A stretch of 64,000 nucleotides of DNA from Oscillospiraceae bacterium. GTDB lineage: Bacteria > Bacillota > Clostridia > Oscillospirales > Oscillospiraceae. Positions 1 through 9,411 of the stretch are shown here, piece by piece. Under the pieces are notes generated by a model that was not told the origin of the DNA, did not search any database, and worked only from the letters and a program-made list of their open reading frames with translations. Where the stretch lies: contig WRLE01000001.1 of assembly GCA_009777775.1 (NCBI GenBank), positions 186,001 through 250,000 on the forward strand, written 5' to 3'. Each line of letters begins with the position of its first letter. Position 1 is the stretch's first letter. Both the position numbers and the translations under genes were made by a program.

Positions 1-771
1 ATTTTCGGGGAGCAAATCGAATGCCAAACCAATCAGGTTTCCCGAATGAATCAGAGTGGATTTTACAAGGTTTGATGCGTTTTTTGTTAATTTTCCATTC
101 TCGGGAGGATATCTAACTGCTACTGCATTGTAACGATTGCCTTTCAAATCCTTTTCCAAATCATCGCAGGCATCGACGATATAAATCCATCGTCCTAAAT
201 GATATAAGAGCTCCTCCATGGGGCGGCTTTTTGTCTCAGGTAAGTCTTCGGCTATTGCAGCAGGAAGTATTTGTGCAAAAAAATCAGCAGCAGCGTCAAG
301 GGAAGTTTCGTCATTGGCTTCATATTGTGCCAATGAGGCGAGGGATTGACGCACTGTGATGTCAAACTGTGGAAAATCTCTAGCAGCTTTTTTGTATGCT
401 CTCCTTAATAAAAAAGAAAAGGCTCTATTGGGTATGCTCTTTAAAAATGATTCGTCTGATATGTTATCTTTTAGTTTCCACCAGGTCAAAATAACATTAT
501 ATGCTGCACAGCTGTCAAAAGCAGCGCTTTCAGTGCAGTAGTTTTTTTTCTTTATGGGACTAGCAATGCATCTTTTCTTTGAGATTTTTGGCTCCTGCTC
601 GCTATCCCAAAAAAGCATCGATAAAAACACCAATTCATAATTGAGAATAAACCTGGAAATTAAGCCATACTTTTTCTTTAGACAATGGCACAATCCGCAG
701 TAGCAAGCTTTGAAAAGCTCCAGCTCATTGACTCTTAACTCCCCCTCAAAGGGGCGTATATATCCGAACAT
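1..771 (-). CDS. DUF5685 family protein (3' end outside window)
   Basis: An open frame runs without a stop from the ATG at 771 to the left edge, giving 257 visible residues. It begins MFGYIRPFEGELRVNELE and continues through a Cys-rich stretch (ACYCGLCHCLKKKYG), which I recognise as the start of the DUF5685 family found in Clostridia. The middle is helical with DACDDLEKD and a DETSLDAAADFF segment, reminiscent of all-alpha prenyl-transferase-like folds, but no reaction is established. It starts 10 bases after the cdaR stop, so it is probably the third gene of a cdaA-cdaR unit. Family call fairly confident; function unknown. The C-terminus is outside the window. Confidence 0.75.
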   Translation of the reverse strand, partial: MFGYIRPFEGELRVNELELFKACYCGLCHCLKKKYGLISRFILNYELVFLSMLFWDSEQEPKISKKRCIASPIKKKNYCTESAAFDSCAAYNVILTWWKLKDNISDESFLKSIPNRAFSFLLRRAYKKAARDFPQFDITVRQSLASLAQYEANDETSLDAAADFFAQILPAAIAEDLPETKSRPMEELLYHLGRWIYIVDACDDLEKDLKGNRYNAVAVRYPPENGKLTKNASNLVKSTLIHSGNLIGLAFDLLPEN

Positions 772-781
772 ATATTTACAG

Positions 782-2044
782 TCATTCCCTTACTATATGC
801 ATAGTGATAAAGTAACTGCCCACAGCTCCAATGTCAGCATCAATGCCATCGATGATAATCCTTGCAGAGACTTGCTGTGTTCCAGTACTAAGATCAGTGG
901 GGAGATTCGCAATTACACGAATGTTATCTTGGGTTAGATTTTCTAAATCATCTGCTTTTCCACGTATTCTAACATCAAGGCTTTGAGTCCTGATTTCCAC
1001 GGAGTAACCAGCGGGGACAATGCTACTTTGAATGTTAGTAACGGTAAAATGTTGAATTTCAAGCCCTGTAATCTCCACTTGAACATGGGCTTCTGTTTCT
1101 GAAGAAATGTTGGTGAAATTATTAGGTATGACGATGGCATATGTGAAAGTGTTGAAATAATCAACTCTTGTAAGGTCTATGGTTCCCAGGTTGATGCTGT
1201 TAAAATTGCGTAACTCCTCAGGCCTACCAGCGACAGTGATTGTCGCTGGTGTGATAGTGATGTTGGTATTTTGCGCAGTGGCACCTGCAGAACCTGGAAT
1301 TTGGCTTGTATCGATTGTCAGAGCGATTTCTTTCATCACTCTAATCGGTACAGTCACATGGATACGGCTGTCGCTGATTGTCAGCTGGTTTCTTTGCTGG
1401 GTATCAAGGGCGTTACCTTCATCGTCAATGAGCACTAGAGGGAGGTCGTCGATGTAAGTAATACTAAGGTTTTCCCTCAGGACATTTACTTGTGCTTTGC
1501 TGACTGTAGATACAAGGTCAAAAGGTCCGCTAACAGTTATCGATTGAGGCATAAATTCGATTGGGTCCTGAACAAAACCTTCGGCAGTTCCGCCGGTAAA
1601 AACTACTTCCACAGGAATTGTGACCATTTCGAGGCCATCAACATTGACAAAGATTTGCTCCACGGAACCGATATATTCTATAATACTTAAATCGATATCT
1701 GAGCTGCTTTCAAGTTGAGGAATGATTGCAGCAGGACCAATTGAATTAATATTGGATAAATCAACGACATAGACAAGGGTCTCTCGGCTGAGTTTTGAGG
1801 CATCTATACGTGTACACTCGAATGTAACGGAAACCGACTGGGGACCCAGAGAAGAAAGGAACAACCCTCTATCTTGTAACACTTCTTCATGTCTTGTGAC
1901 AACCCTCACATTGGAAACTATATGGGTTTGCATATCATTCACGCTGATTTCGATATATACCCACAAAGCAATCGCCACCAAAAGGGAAAAGCAAGTATAA
2001 AAAGCTTTACTGGAAAAGAATCGATTGATTCTTTCCCTAATCAT
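782..2044 (-). CDS. cdaR: CdaR, YbbR-domain regulator of the diadenylate cyclase
   Basis: A 420-residue protein with one N-terminal membrane segment (about residues 13-31) followed by a long beta-rich extracytoplasmic part made of YbbR-type repeats, for example VTIPVEVVFTGG and VRVIANLPTDLS. Members of this family bind the membrane cyclase CdaA and tune c-di-AMP synthesis from outside the membrane. Its start codon overlaps the stop of the cyclase gene (ATGA, 2041-2044), so the two are translationally coupled, as in other Firmicutes. The usual downstream partner glmM is absent; a DUF5685 gene follows instead. Confidence 0.9.
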   Translation of the reverse strand: MIRERINRFFSSKAFYTCFSLLVAIALWVYIEISVNDMQTHIVSNVRVVTRHEEVLQDRGLFLSSLGPQSVSVTFECTRIDASKLSRETLVYVVDLSNINSIGPAAIIPQLESSSDIDLSIIEYIGSVEQIFVNVDGLEMVTIPVEVVFTGGTAEGFVQDPIEFMPQSITVSGPFDLVSTVSKAQVNVLRENLSITYIDDLPLVLIDDEGNALDTQQRNQLTISDSRIHVTVPIRVMKEIALTIDTSQIPGSAGATAQNTNITITPATITVAGRPEELRNFNSINLGTIDLTRVDYFNTFTYAIVIPNNFTNISSETEAHVQVEITGLEIQHFTVTNIQSSIVPAGYSVEIRTQSLDVRIRGKADDLENLTQDNIRVIANLPTDLSTGTQQVSARIIIDGIDADIGAVGSYFITMHIVRE

Positions 2045-2895
2045 GACGCATTACCCTCAATGCTTTTACTACGCTTTGGAGAAGGATCATCAACAAGTAG
2101 CTGTTCTCGAAGTAGCTCCTCAAATAAATCATCGGATAGGTTTCGTCTTAACAAGCCATCAATCGCAACGGAAATAGTTCCCAATTCCTCCGATACAATC
2201 ACAGAGATGGCATCTGAACGTTCTGAAATGCCCACGCCAGCTCTATGACGCATACCCAAGTCTCTACCCAAGCTGATGTTGTTGGACAAAGGTAGCATAC
2301 AGCTAGCAGCAAGGATTCGACCATCTCTAATAATAAGAGCACCATCATGGAGGGGAGAATTACGAACAAATATATTTGTTAATAGTTCGGGAGATATATC
2401 AGCATCTATATTAGTACCATTCATTGCATATTCGTTTAATCCTATTTCCCTCTCAATGATAATCAATGCACCGGTTTTATTGGAAGCCATATATTTTACA
2501 GCAGATATTAAGCTTTCCAGTAGATGCTCGGCATTTTCCAGCCTAGATCGTTTTCTTATAAATAAACTAAAACGGCTATTTCCAAGCTGCCCAAATAATC
2601 GACGCAGTTCAGGCTGAAACAAAATGGCAAGCACCAATGCACCCATACCAATAGCTTGTCTGAGCAGAAAGTTGACGGCATTCATTTGCATTATATTGGT
2701 GAGAGCCGATGCAATCAATAAAAAGACAATCCCTTTGATAACGCTGCTGGCAAAGGTTCTTCTCATGAAAGTAAGCATACGGTAAACTATGAATGCAATA
2801 ATAAGAATATCGAAGACATCCATTATATCGAATGTCCTTATCAAAATACCAAAGTAGCTCCGAACGATTCCGAAAAAATCTCTAATCGTGTCCAT
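2041..2895 (-). CDS. cdaA: CdaA, membrane diadenylate cyclase
   Basis: Makes c-di-AMP from two ATP. The N-terminus has three membrane segments within about residues 25-95, followed by the DAC domain. The catalytic signatures are both present: DGA (HDGALII, about residue 184) and RHR (MRHRAG, about residue 216). The open frame extends upstream to 2970, but that adds 25 non-family residues; the ATG at 2895 is preceded by a TTTTGGAGT ribosome site about 10 bases away and gives MDTIRDFF, the normal family start (284 aa). Overlaps cdaR by 4 bases. Confidence 0.93.
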   Translation of the reverse strand: MDTIRDFFGIVRSYFGILIRTFDIMDVFDILIIAFIVYRMLTFMRRTFASSVIKGIVFLLIASALTNIMQMNAVNFLLRQAIGMGALVLAILFQPELRRLFGQLGNSRFSLFIRKRSRLENAEHLLESLISAVKYMASNKTGALIIIEREIGLNEYAMNGTNIDADISPELLTNIFVRNSPLHDGALIIRDGRILAASCMLPLSNNISLGRDLGMRHRAGVGISERSDAISVIVSEELGTISVAIDGLLRRNLSDDLFEELLREQLLVDDPSPKRSKSIEGNAS

Positions 2896-3043
2896 ATGGG
2901 ATTTACTCCAAAATCTATTATTGTTGACTATTATTGTGTGTATTTGTGAAGACTGAATATAACTTATCAATATAGTATATCATACATTGGTACATATGAG
3001 AAGAAATAAGAGCAAATTTCGTCTGAATTTTAAGATTGTATAA

Positions 3044-3529
3044 CTAATTGTTTGCTATTTTATTTAAAAGAACAACAGCATAGGATTTCATTCCTAGACC
3101 TTCTCCTGTGAAGCCCATTTTTTCTTCTGTGGTACCCTTTATACTTATTTGATTCAAGTCAATATTCAATGCTGTGGCAATTGTCTCTCGCATTTGGTCT
3201 ACATATGATGCAATGCGAGGTTTTTCCATTACCATGGTAATATCAGCATTGGATAAAGCATAATTATTTTTTCTTATCAAAGCGTATACATGACTTAAAA
3301 GTGAAATGCTGTCCGCACCCGAAAAGCTCTCGTCGGTATCTGGAAAATGCTTGCCAATGTCACCTAGAGCAAGGGCACCTAATAGAGCATCCATTAATGC
3401 GTGTACTGGAACATCAGCATCAGAATGTCCATCAGGACCAAACTCGCAGGGAATTTCAACGCCACACAGTATGCATTTGCGCCCCAAGACGAATTTGTGG
3501 GCATCATAACCGAAACCGACTCGAAACAT
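3044..3529 (-). CDS. ispF: IspF, 2-C-methyl-D-erythritol 2,4-cyclodiphosphate synthase
   Basis: Fifth step of the MEP isoprenoid pathway: cyclises CDP-ME 2-phosphate, releasing CMP. 161 residues, the usual length. The zinc ligands are visible as D9 and H11 (GYDAHKF) and H43 (ADVPVHALMDALLG), with the GHSDADV loop in front. The C-terminal TTEEKMGFTGEG signature is intact. Lies 56 bases downstream of ispD on the same strand, so the two MEP genes are probably co-transcribed. Confidence 0.96.
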   Translation of the reverse strand: MFRVGFGYDAHKFVLGRKCILCGVEIPCEFGPDGHSDADVPVHALMDALLGALALGDIGKHFPDTDESFSGADSISLLSHVYALIRKNNYALSNADITMVMEKPRIASYVDQMRETIATALNIDLNQISIKGTTEEKMGFTGEGLGMKSYAVVLLNKIANN

Positions 3530-3585
3530 TAAAAGCTCCTCTCAAAAAGTGATGTTTATATAGGCTATGATTTATATTTATTCAA

Positions 3586-4347
3586 TCATCCTTTGTTAGC
3601 ATTCGAAAAAGTTGCAGTTTTATTAAGGATTGCCTCCGCAATCGTAAAATCATCCACAGTTGTGAGCTTTATGTTTTTTCTAGAACCATCAACGATGGAA
3701 ACAATGACACCGAGCTTCTCCACTGCCATGCAATCGTCGGTAATTTCGAGGGATTTGTCCTTGGCGCTGGTAAGAGCAGCTTTGAGTAAATCTGCATTGA
3801 AAACTTGCGGTGTTTGAACTTCAAAGAGCTCGTTTCTATCAATTGTTTCCACGATGCTATTTCTTTGAACTTTCTTTATGGTGGAAGTTACAGGGATTGC
3901 CGGAGCAGCAGCGTGGCGTTTTTTTGCAGATTCTACGACGCTTTCAATGAGAGCAGTTTCGATACAAGGTCTGGCACCATCATGTATTGCCACTAGCTCA
4001 GTATTTGCTGAAATGGCGAGAAGCCCATTGAGGACTGAATCTAGTCTTGTCTCCCCGCCGAAAATAACTTTTGTCACTTTTGTAATTTCGTATTTGTTGC
4101 ATATATCGTTTATCGCATCAACATTCTCGGGACGAGAAACAATTATTATTTCATCTATAAAAGTGGATTTTTCAAAGGGGATTAAGGTATGTGCCAATAC
4201 GGGGATGTCTAGGAGCTCATAAAAAAGTTTATCGATTCCAGCCATTCTAGTGGAGCTTCCAGCAGCGGCGATTATTGCTGTGCATTGAACTTTTTTATAT
4301 GAAACTCTTTTTAAGCTTCTCAATATGGAAGCTGTTGTTTTTTTCAT
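3586..4347 (-). CDS. ispD: IspD, 2-C-methyl-D-erythritol 4-phosphate cytidylyltransferase
   Basis: Third step of the MEP pathway: transfers CMP to methylerythritol phosphate. The nucleotide-binding motif AAAGSSTRM sits near residue 27 and the HDGARP metal-binding motif follows mid-protein. The first 22 residues (MKKTTASILRSLKRVSYKK..) are an extra basic leader compared with most IspD, but the ATG at 4347 has an AAAGAGG ribosome site 6 bases upstream and no later Met precedes the domain, so I keep this start. 253 aa. Followed closely by ispF. Confidence 0.95.
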   Translation of the reverse strand: MKKTTASILRSLKRVSYKKVQCTAIIAAAGSSTRMAGIDKLFYELLDIPVLAHTLIPFEKSTFIDEIIIVSRPENVDAINDICNKYEITKVTKVIFGGETRLDSVLNGLLAISANTELVAIHDGARPCIETALIESVVESAKKRHAAAPAIPVTSTIKKVQRNSIVETIDRNELFEVQTPQVFNADLLKAALTSAKDKSLEITDDCMAVEKLGVIVSIVDGSRKNIKLTTVDDFTIAEAILNKTATFSNANKG

Positions 4348-4378
4348 GACAGAGCCTCTTTCGCAAATTAAAGCAACA

Positions 4379-4426
4379 AAGCAATAAGTAATAAAAAACC
4401 ATACAGCTTTATGTTACTTATTGCTT
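4379..4426 (-). terminator. Hairpin between carD and ispD
   Basis: A perfect 13-bp inverted repeat (AAGCAATAAGTAA / TTACTTATTGCTT) with a 22-base loop lies just after the carD stop. It is long but A/T-rich and followed only by TGTTGCTTT on the minus strand, so it may terminate carD transcripts weakly or protect a 3' end. Confidence 0.45.
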
Positions 4427-4447
4427 ATTGTATGTTGATATTGCGGA

Positions 4448-4927
4448 TTATTGTGTTAGAGCTGCATTGATTTGGGACTCTACTTCTTCATAAGTTAGCT
4501 TTTTAGACAGAACCAATTCGGAAATCAATATTTGCTTTGCAGAGAGGAGCATTTTTCTCTCGCCAGTGGATAAGCCTTTGGCAACTTCGCGGATGACAAG
4601 CCCTTTGACGACTCTAGCGACTTCATGAAGGTCTCCGCTTTTGAGTCTTTGCATGTTTTCACGATAGCGCCTGTTCCAATTGGGCGTCATTTCCGCATCC
4701 AGGAAAGGTATCGCCGCCATTAGAGCATCAGCTTGGTCTGGATTAACGATTGGTCTGACACCGATTTGTTCTGTGCTCTCTGTCGGTATCATCACGACCA
4801 TACCACCTGCTGGCATTTTGAGTATGTAATACTTACGTGTGGCACCGTTCATCTTTCTGTCTTCTATACTGTCAATGACACCCGCTCCGTGCATGGGATG
4901 GGCAATCATGTCGCCAACTGAAAACAT
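4448..4927 (-). CDS. CarD/CdnL-family RNA polymerase-binding regulator
   Basis: 159 residues. The N-terminal half (MFSVGDMIAHPMHGAGVIDSIE, then YYILKMPAGGMVVMIP) is the Tudor-like CarD domain that contacts the RNA polymerase beta subunit; the C-terminal half is helical (NWNRRYRENMQRLKSGD, then a long helix to the end) as in CdnL proteins that stabilise open promoter complexes. A single gene with its own promoter, divergent from the chemoreceptor gene. Which promoters it acts on cannot be told from the sequence. Confidence 0.9.
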   Translation of the reverse strand: MFSVGDMIAHPMHGAGVIDSIEDRKMNGATRKYYILKMPAGGMVVMIPTESTEQIGVRPIVNPDQADALMAAIPFLDAEMTPNWNRRYRENMQRLKSGDLHEVARVVKGLVIREVAKGLSTGERKMLLSAKQILISELVLSKKLTYEEVESQINAALTQ

Positions 4928-4967
4928 ATCGTATCCCCAATCTAATTCAAATTAACTGGCATAAGCC

Positions 4968-4997
4968 ATTATACACCATTATGGTTTGTAATAGCAA
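4968..4997 (-). promoter_or_regulatory. Sigma-A-type promoter of the carD gene
   Basis: On the minus strand TTGCTA is followed after 18 bases by TATAAT, about 40 bases upstream of the carD ATG at 4927. Good -10, moderate -35. Confidence 0.6.
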
Positions 4998-5022
4998 GAA
5001 CTTTCGATTAAATATATTTTTT

Positions 5023-5049
5023 TAAGTTTTTTCTTTTTTATTCCGAAAC
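5023..5049 (+). promoter_or_regulatory. Possible sigma-D (sigma-28) promoter of the chemoreceptor
   Basis: TAAG, 15 bases, then TCCGAAAC ends 37 bases before the chemoreceptor ATG. This resembles the motility sigma factor consensus TAAA-N15-GCCGATAA (CCGA core kept). It matches by eye only; a sigma-A promoter elsewhere in the AT-rich gap is possible. Confidence 0.35.
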
Positions 5050-5086
5050 AATATATGGAATACATGATAATTGGAGGATAATTTAT

Positions 5087-6493
5087 ATGTTAGAGGAATG
5101 GGCGAGGGAAAAATCCAATAGAATTGTTCTGATCATGAACATAATTATCTGCAGCGCATTGACAATTGGCTACTTCATGGACTATCTCAAAGGCAGAAAA
5201 ACGGTTGTTTTTGTTTTAGTATTTCTCATTGCAACGATAATGCAACTATGCATCAACATTGTTGCATATAAAAAGAAAAAGGATTCGGTATCCTTTAAAT
5301 ATGTAGGTGTAGCTGGGTATTTGGTGGTATATTGCTTTGCTATGTTTTCCAGCGACACTTATTTTACTTATACATATGTGTTTCCAATGCTAGTGCTGTA
5401 TATCCTATACTATGATGTTTCATTTATCAAAGTTGCAGGCATATCCGCAGTTGCACTCAACATAGGTAAGATAGCATTTCAATTGCTCCATGGACACTTC
5501 AGCGATACTGACATAACGTCATACACTGTCCAAATGGCTAGTGTTGTAATTTTCGCAGTGGGCGCATATTTTTTAACTAATATGACTATGCTTCTCAGTC
5601 AGAAAAGAATCGACGAGCTGACAGAGACAAACCGGAATGTAACAAATATGGCAGAAAAGGCAAAAGAGTCCAATAAAGCAGAAACAGAACTGGTAAATAG
5701 AATAGCCGAAATAATACGGACATTCGTAGCAGGAACAAAGCAAGTTGCAGATGGAGCTCAGTCTTTAGCATATGGGTCTTCAGAACAATCAGCCTCTGTG
5801 GATGAATTGACCATATCTGTTTCACAAATAAACAGTATGGCAAAGGAAAACCTCGAAGTGGCAACAGCAGCCTTAAACGAAGTGTTGCAAGCGGGAAACT
5901 TGATGACAGCCTGTTCCGATCAAATGGAGCAAATGCTAGCTGCCATGCGCACAATCGATGATAAATCAAAAAGCATTCTTAGAACAACAAAAGTTATTGA
6001 TGATATAGCCTTTCAAACAAATATCCTAGCATTAAATGCTGCTGTTGAAGCTGCGCGTGCAGGTCAACATGGTAAGGGTTTTGGCGTTGTTGCTGATGAA
6101 GTTCGTAGTCTTGCATCAAAATCCGCAGAAGCCGCAAAGGAAACCTCGGATTCATTGACCACCAGTTCTCAGAGCATTGAAGAAGGTAATTTAATTGTTG
6201 AAAAAGTCAGTGCTAGTCTCCATGCCATTGTGGAAATAGCCGAAAAAAATGCACAGCAAATCGCAAAAGTTCAATCCATATCCGCTTCCCAAAGTGAAGC
6301 CATGGAGCGGGTTAATGCTGGTATAGAAAAGGTTTCAGAAGTTATTAAAGAAAATAATGCCACAGCCCAGGCAAGCGCAGCATCAAGTCAGGAAATGAAC
6401 ACGCAAGCCTATTTGCTGGAGCGACTAATAAACGAGTTTCAAGACAACAATATAAGCACAGTCTCTGAGCAAATAATAGTTGGAAAGTACTAG
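5087..6493 (+). CDS. Methyl-accepting chemotaxis protein with a six-helix membrane sensor
   Basis: 468 residues. The first ~185 residues hold about six hydrophobic segments with almost no extracellular loop domain, so the receptor probably senses a membrane-related or intracellular cue rather than a ligand in a large periplasmic-type domain. The C-terminal part is the coiled-coil MCP signalling domain; its highly conserved hairpin tip ([19 protein letters not shown]) lies near residues 308-326. No HAMP domain is obvious. ATG preceded by TTGGAGG. The only plus-strand gene in the first 36 kb, monocistronic, with its own terminator and a possible motility-type promoter; no che or fla genes are adjacent. 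Confidence 0.9.
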   Translation: MLEEWAREKSNRIVLIMNIIICSALTIGYFMDYLKGRKTVVFVLVFLIATIMQLCINIVAYKKKKDSVSFKYVGVAGYLVVYCFAMFSSDTYFTYTYVFPMLVLYILYYDVSFIKVAGISAVALNIGKIAFQLLHGHFSDTDITSYTVQMASVVIFAVGAYFLTNMTMLLSQKRIDELTETNRNVTNMAEKAKESNKAETELVNRIAEIIRTFVAGTKQVADGAQSLAYGSSEQSASVDELTISVSQINSMAKENLEVATAALNEVLQAGNLMTACSDQMEQMLAAMRTIDDKSKSILRTTKVIDDIAFQTNILALNAAVEAARAGQHGKGFGVVADEVRSLASKSAEAAKETSDSLTTSSQSIEEGNLIVEKVSASLHAIVEIAEKNAQQIAKVQSISASQSEAMERVNAGIEKVSEVIKENNATAQASAASSQEMNTQAYLLERLINEFQDNNISTVSEQIIVGKY

Positions 6494-6520
6494 TATATCA
6501 ATTGTATTAACACAATAACA

Positions 6521-6556
6521 AAAGCAATCGCATTTAATTTAGCGATTGCTTTTTAA
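6521..6556 (+). terminator. Rho-independent terminator after the chemoreceptor gene
   Basis: Stem AAAGCAATCGC / GCGATTGCTTT with a 10-base loop followed by a T-rich tail (TTTTTAATTTTT). Confidence 0.85.
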
Positions 6557-6688
6557 TTTTTATAGAATAGCTAGACATCATACAGAGTGTATAAGAGGCT
6601 AAATCAAAGCACAAACACAACTCGCCAATGCCTTGAATGAGAAAATTTATCAGTACATTAAACAGAGTGTACATCAAAGGCACTAACC

Positions 6689-6720
6689 GTGTCATCTAAG
6701 AGCGACAGCGAAGGATCTTA
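6689..6720 (+). repeat. Copy of a dispersed GTGTCAT..GCGA..GGATCTTA repeat
   Basis: A 32-base stretch beginning GTGTCATCTAAGAGCGAC and ending GCGAAGGATCTTA just before the stop of the IspH-S1 gene. It resembles the widespread intergenic repeat family with the pattern TGTCAT..GAGCGAAGCGAAGAATCT; related stretches occur here at 43331 and 52627. The rest of the 6557-6729 gap shows nothing I can name. Confidence 0.5.
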
Positions 6721-6729
6721 CTCCACTAA

Positions 6730-9411
6730 CTAAGTGGTTTCCTCCGATTCAGCATCTTCCTCAAGCTCAACGGTTTCCGCTTCCTCGGCAGTTTCCACTT
6801 CCTCAACTGTTTCCACTTCCTCGGCGGCTTCCGTTTCATCAGCAGATTCTTCGGCTTCCACAGGCTCAACAACTGTCTCGACTTCGTCGATTTCTTCTAC
6901 TTCAACTGCTTCATCAAGCGCATCAGCGACTTCAGCTTCTTCCACGACAACAGCATCATCGCTAGTTTCAATCGCTTCCACGGTAGAGTCATCGGCTGCT
7001 TCATCAAATTGAGCATCGTCGATATAATCCGATGGTGAATCGGTGTCAAAAACGATTACAGGCGATCTGTCATCATCGTCTTCTACTGTAGCGGAGCGGA
7101 TTTCCACATCTGAGATTGGCAAGGAGCCAGGAGATAAAAGTGCGCGAATACTGAGAGAAATCTTTTTTCTGTCATAATCAATTTCGGTGATTTTTACATC
7201 GACCTGCTGACCATCTGACAATACTTCCGATGGTAAGCCAATTCTATGGTCGGTTATTTGTGAAATATGAATCAGCCCATCAACTCCAGGATAAACCTCT
7301 GCAAAAGCTCCGAAAGGCATCATTTTAACGATTTTTACATTGGCAATATCGCCAACGGAAAAAGCCTCCACAAATTTTGTCCAAGGATTATCTTGCGCCT
7401 TTTTGTATCCAAGGGAAATTTTTCTACTTTCTTTATCAAAGGATAATACATAAACAGAAACTTCGTCTCCAATGGACATTACTTCCGAGGGCTGTTTTAT
7501 GCGAGTCCAACTTAGTTCTGAAATGTGAATCATGCCATCGACTCCGCCGATATCAACAAAGACACCGTAGGAAGTCATGGATTTAACAACACCATCATAT
7601 TGTTTGCCGACTTCGATTTCCTCCCACAAAAGCTCCGCTTTTTCTCTGCGTTCTTCAGCTTGGACTGCTCGAATAGAACCCACAACTCGCCTTCTTGATT
7701 GATTCACTTCGGTGACTATGAGGCGGACATTTGTTCTCACTAGCTCAGTCATGGGAGTAGACTTGGGTAATCCAGTTTGGGAAGCGGGTATAAAGACTCT
7801 GACACCCTTGATATTTACTATGACACCGCCTTTGTTCTCTTCGGAAACGACTCCTTCGACGATTGTCCTTGCATCCTTTGCAGCTTCTATATCAGTCCAG
7901 TTTCTGATGGCATCGAGACGCTTTTTAGATAGCATCACCATGCCTTCCACATCATTTACTCTCATGACAAAAGACTCTATGGTGTCGCCAATATTTACCA
8001 TATCCTCCGCATCGGAGTTTTGATCATCAGTAAACTCACTAATGGGAATATAACCTGATTGTTTTGTACCTAAATCGACAGATACTTCTGTAGATGTTAT
8101 GGATGTGACGACTCCAGTAACTCTTTGTCCAGCTTGGAGGGGTGTAATGATGGATTTTTCCAACATTTCCTCAAATGATTCCTCGTTACCACTGGCATCA
8201 TCGAAGAATGAATCATCGGAATCAGAGGAAGAATCTGCTATAATAGTTTCTTCATCGATAGTTAAATCGACAGCCTCATCTTGCGAAACTGTATCGGTAG
8301 ATTCTAAATCATCTGCTAGACCTTCAGCAAGGGGTACTCCATCAGTATCTTCTGAAGTGGATATATCTTGGGCTTGGGGAGCAACCGAATCATCTCCATC
8401 ATCGCTTTCGTCTACAGTAGGCTCATCGGAAAGCGTTGCTGTATCTTGCATTGACACTTGATCGTCAGTCTCGATTTCCGAATCAACAGAGTCTAAAGCG
8501 ACACTTGTTTCATCTATTGTAGATTGCTCTTCCTGTGTAGCATCGAGATTCCCATCTTCTTGCCTTACATCATCACTCATTATTTGGTTGACCTCCTTAA
8601 TAATCCACGCAGGTGTAGATGCACCCGCAGTAATACATATCGTATCACTTTCGCGGATATCCAAACCATCGAGCTGATTTGCACTTTCGATGAAATAAAC
8701 CCGTTGGCAGAATTTTTCGCTGATATTTGCCAATCTGCGACTGTTTGCGCTGTTAGGGTCTCCAATAACGATGACACAATCCGCTATTTTCGACAACTCC
8801 TCAGCCTCTTGCTGGCGTTTGCTTGTAGCGTTGCATATTGTATCAAATACTTTGCTGTTTGTACACTCTTTTTTTATTATTTCCACAATTGAATGATATT
8901 CTAAGGAATTGCTCGTTGTTTGAAAGACAAAAGAGAGGGCTTTGTTGGCATTATCATTAGTTTCAAGCCACTTCAACAGCTGTGTTCCACTTTCGAACAC
9001 TTCATGCTCATCACACCAGCCGCAAATCGCAATCACTTCTGGATGACTTACTTCTCCGATGATAACTGGGATACGATTGTTTTCTGACTCCCGACGGACA
9101 ATTTCATGAATTTTACTCACATCGGGACAGGTGGCATCTATTATATTCGCTCCAATGGATTCAAGTCTTTCGTAATCTTTTTTTGCGGCTCCATGGGAGC
9201 GTATAATAACTGTGGAACCAGGTTTTATTTCATCAATATTATCTACAGCCATTATCCCTAAGTCTTCAAAATGAGAAATAACATGGGAATTATGAATAAT
9301 GGGACCCAGCGTTACACAATTGTCCCACTTCCCTGCTTCTTTCTCACAAATTGACACAGCTCTGGAAACACCAAAACAAAAGCCAGCTGTCTTTGCGACT
9401 ATCACATTCAT
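6730..9411 (-). CDS. ispH: IspH (HMBPP reductase) fused to ribosomal protein S1
   Basis: 893 residues. Residues 1-283 are IspH, the last MEP-pathway enzyme, an iron-sulfur reductase making IPP and DMAPP; the three cluster cysteines are visible in AGFCFGVSRA, DATCPDVSKI and CNATSKRQQ. A ~140-residue acidic linker follows, then four S1 RNA-binding repeats (about residues 430-770), the third and fourth being the best conserved (GVFVDIGGVDGMIHISELSW and AFAEVYPGVDGLIHISQ). The final ~100 residues are an unusual Glu/Val/Ala/Thr repeat (VEEVETAEEAE type). IspH-S1 fusions are a known clostridial arrangement. Start overlaps the plsC stop by one base, so it is coupled to plsC. Confidence 0.95.
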   Translation of the reverse strand: MNVIVAKTAGFCFGVSRAVSICEKEAGKWDNCVTLGPIIHNSHVISHFEDLGIMAVDNIDEIKPGSTVIIRSHGAAKKDYERLESIGANIIDATCPDVSKIHEIVRRESENNRIPVIIGEVSHPEVIAICGWCDEHEVFESGTQLLKWLETNDNANKALSFVFQTTSNSLEYHSIVEIIKKECTNSKVFDTICNATSKRQQEAEELSKIADCVIVIGDPNSANSRRLANISEKFCQRVYFIESANQLDGLDIRESDTICITAGASTPAWIIKEVNQIMSDDVRQEDGNLDATQEEQSTIDETSVALDSVDSEIETDDQVSMQDTATLSDEPTVDESDDGDDSVAPQAQDISTSEDTDGVPLAEGLADDLESTDTVSQDEAVDLTIDEETIIADSSSDSDDSFFDDASGNEESFEEMLEKSIITPLQAGQRVTGVVTSITSTEVSVDLGTKQSGYIPISEFTDDQNSDAEDMVNIGDTIESFVMRVNDVEGMVMLSKKRLDAIRNWTDIEAAKDARTIVEGVVSEENKGGVIVNIKGVRVFIPASQTGLPKSTPMTELVRTNVRLIVTEVNQSRRRVVGSIRAVQAEERREKAELLWEEIEVGKQYDGVVKSMTSYGVFVDIGGVDGMIHISELSWTRIKQPSEVMSIGDEVSVYVLSFDKESRKISLGYKKAQDNPWTKFVEAFSVGDIANVKIVKMMPFGAFAEVYPGVDGLIHISQITDHRIGLPSEVLSDGQQVDVKITEIDYDRKKISLSIRALLSPGSLPISDVEIRSATVEDDDDRSPVIVFDTDSPSDYIDDAQFDEAADDSTVEAIETSDDAVVVEEAEVADALDEAVEVEEIDEVETVVEPVEAEESADETEAAEEVETVEEVETAEEAETVELEEDAESEETT

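Noticed and set aside
4379-4426. Riboswitch or attenuator before ispD
   Set aside because: A simple A/T-rich stem-loop with no conserved core; better explained as a 3' end of carD.
6734-7012. Ser/Thr-rich plus-strand frame
   Set aside because: Antisense of the acidic repeat tail of the IspH-S1 protein; composition explained by the GAA/GAG-rich sense strand.
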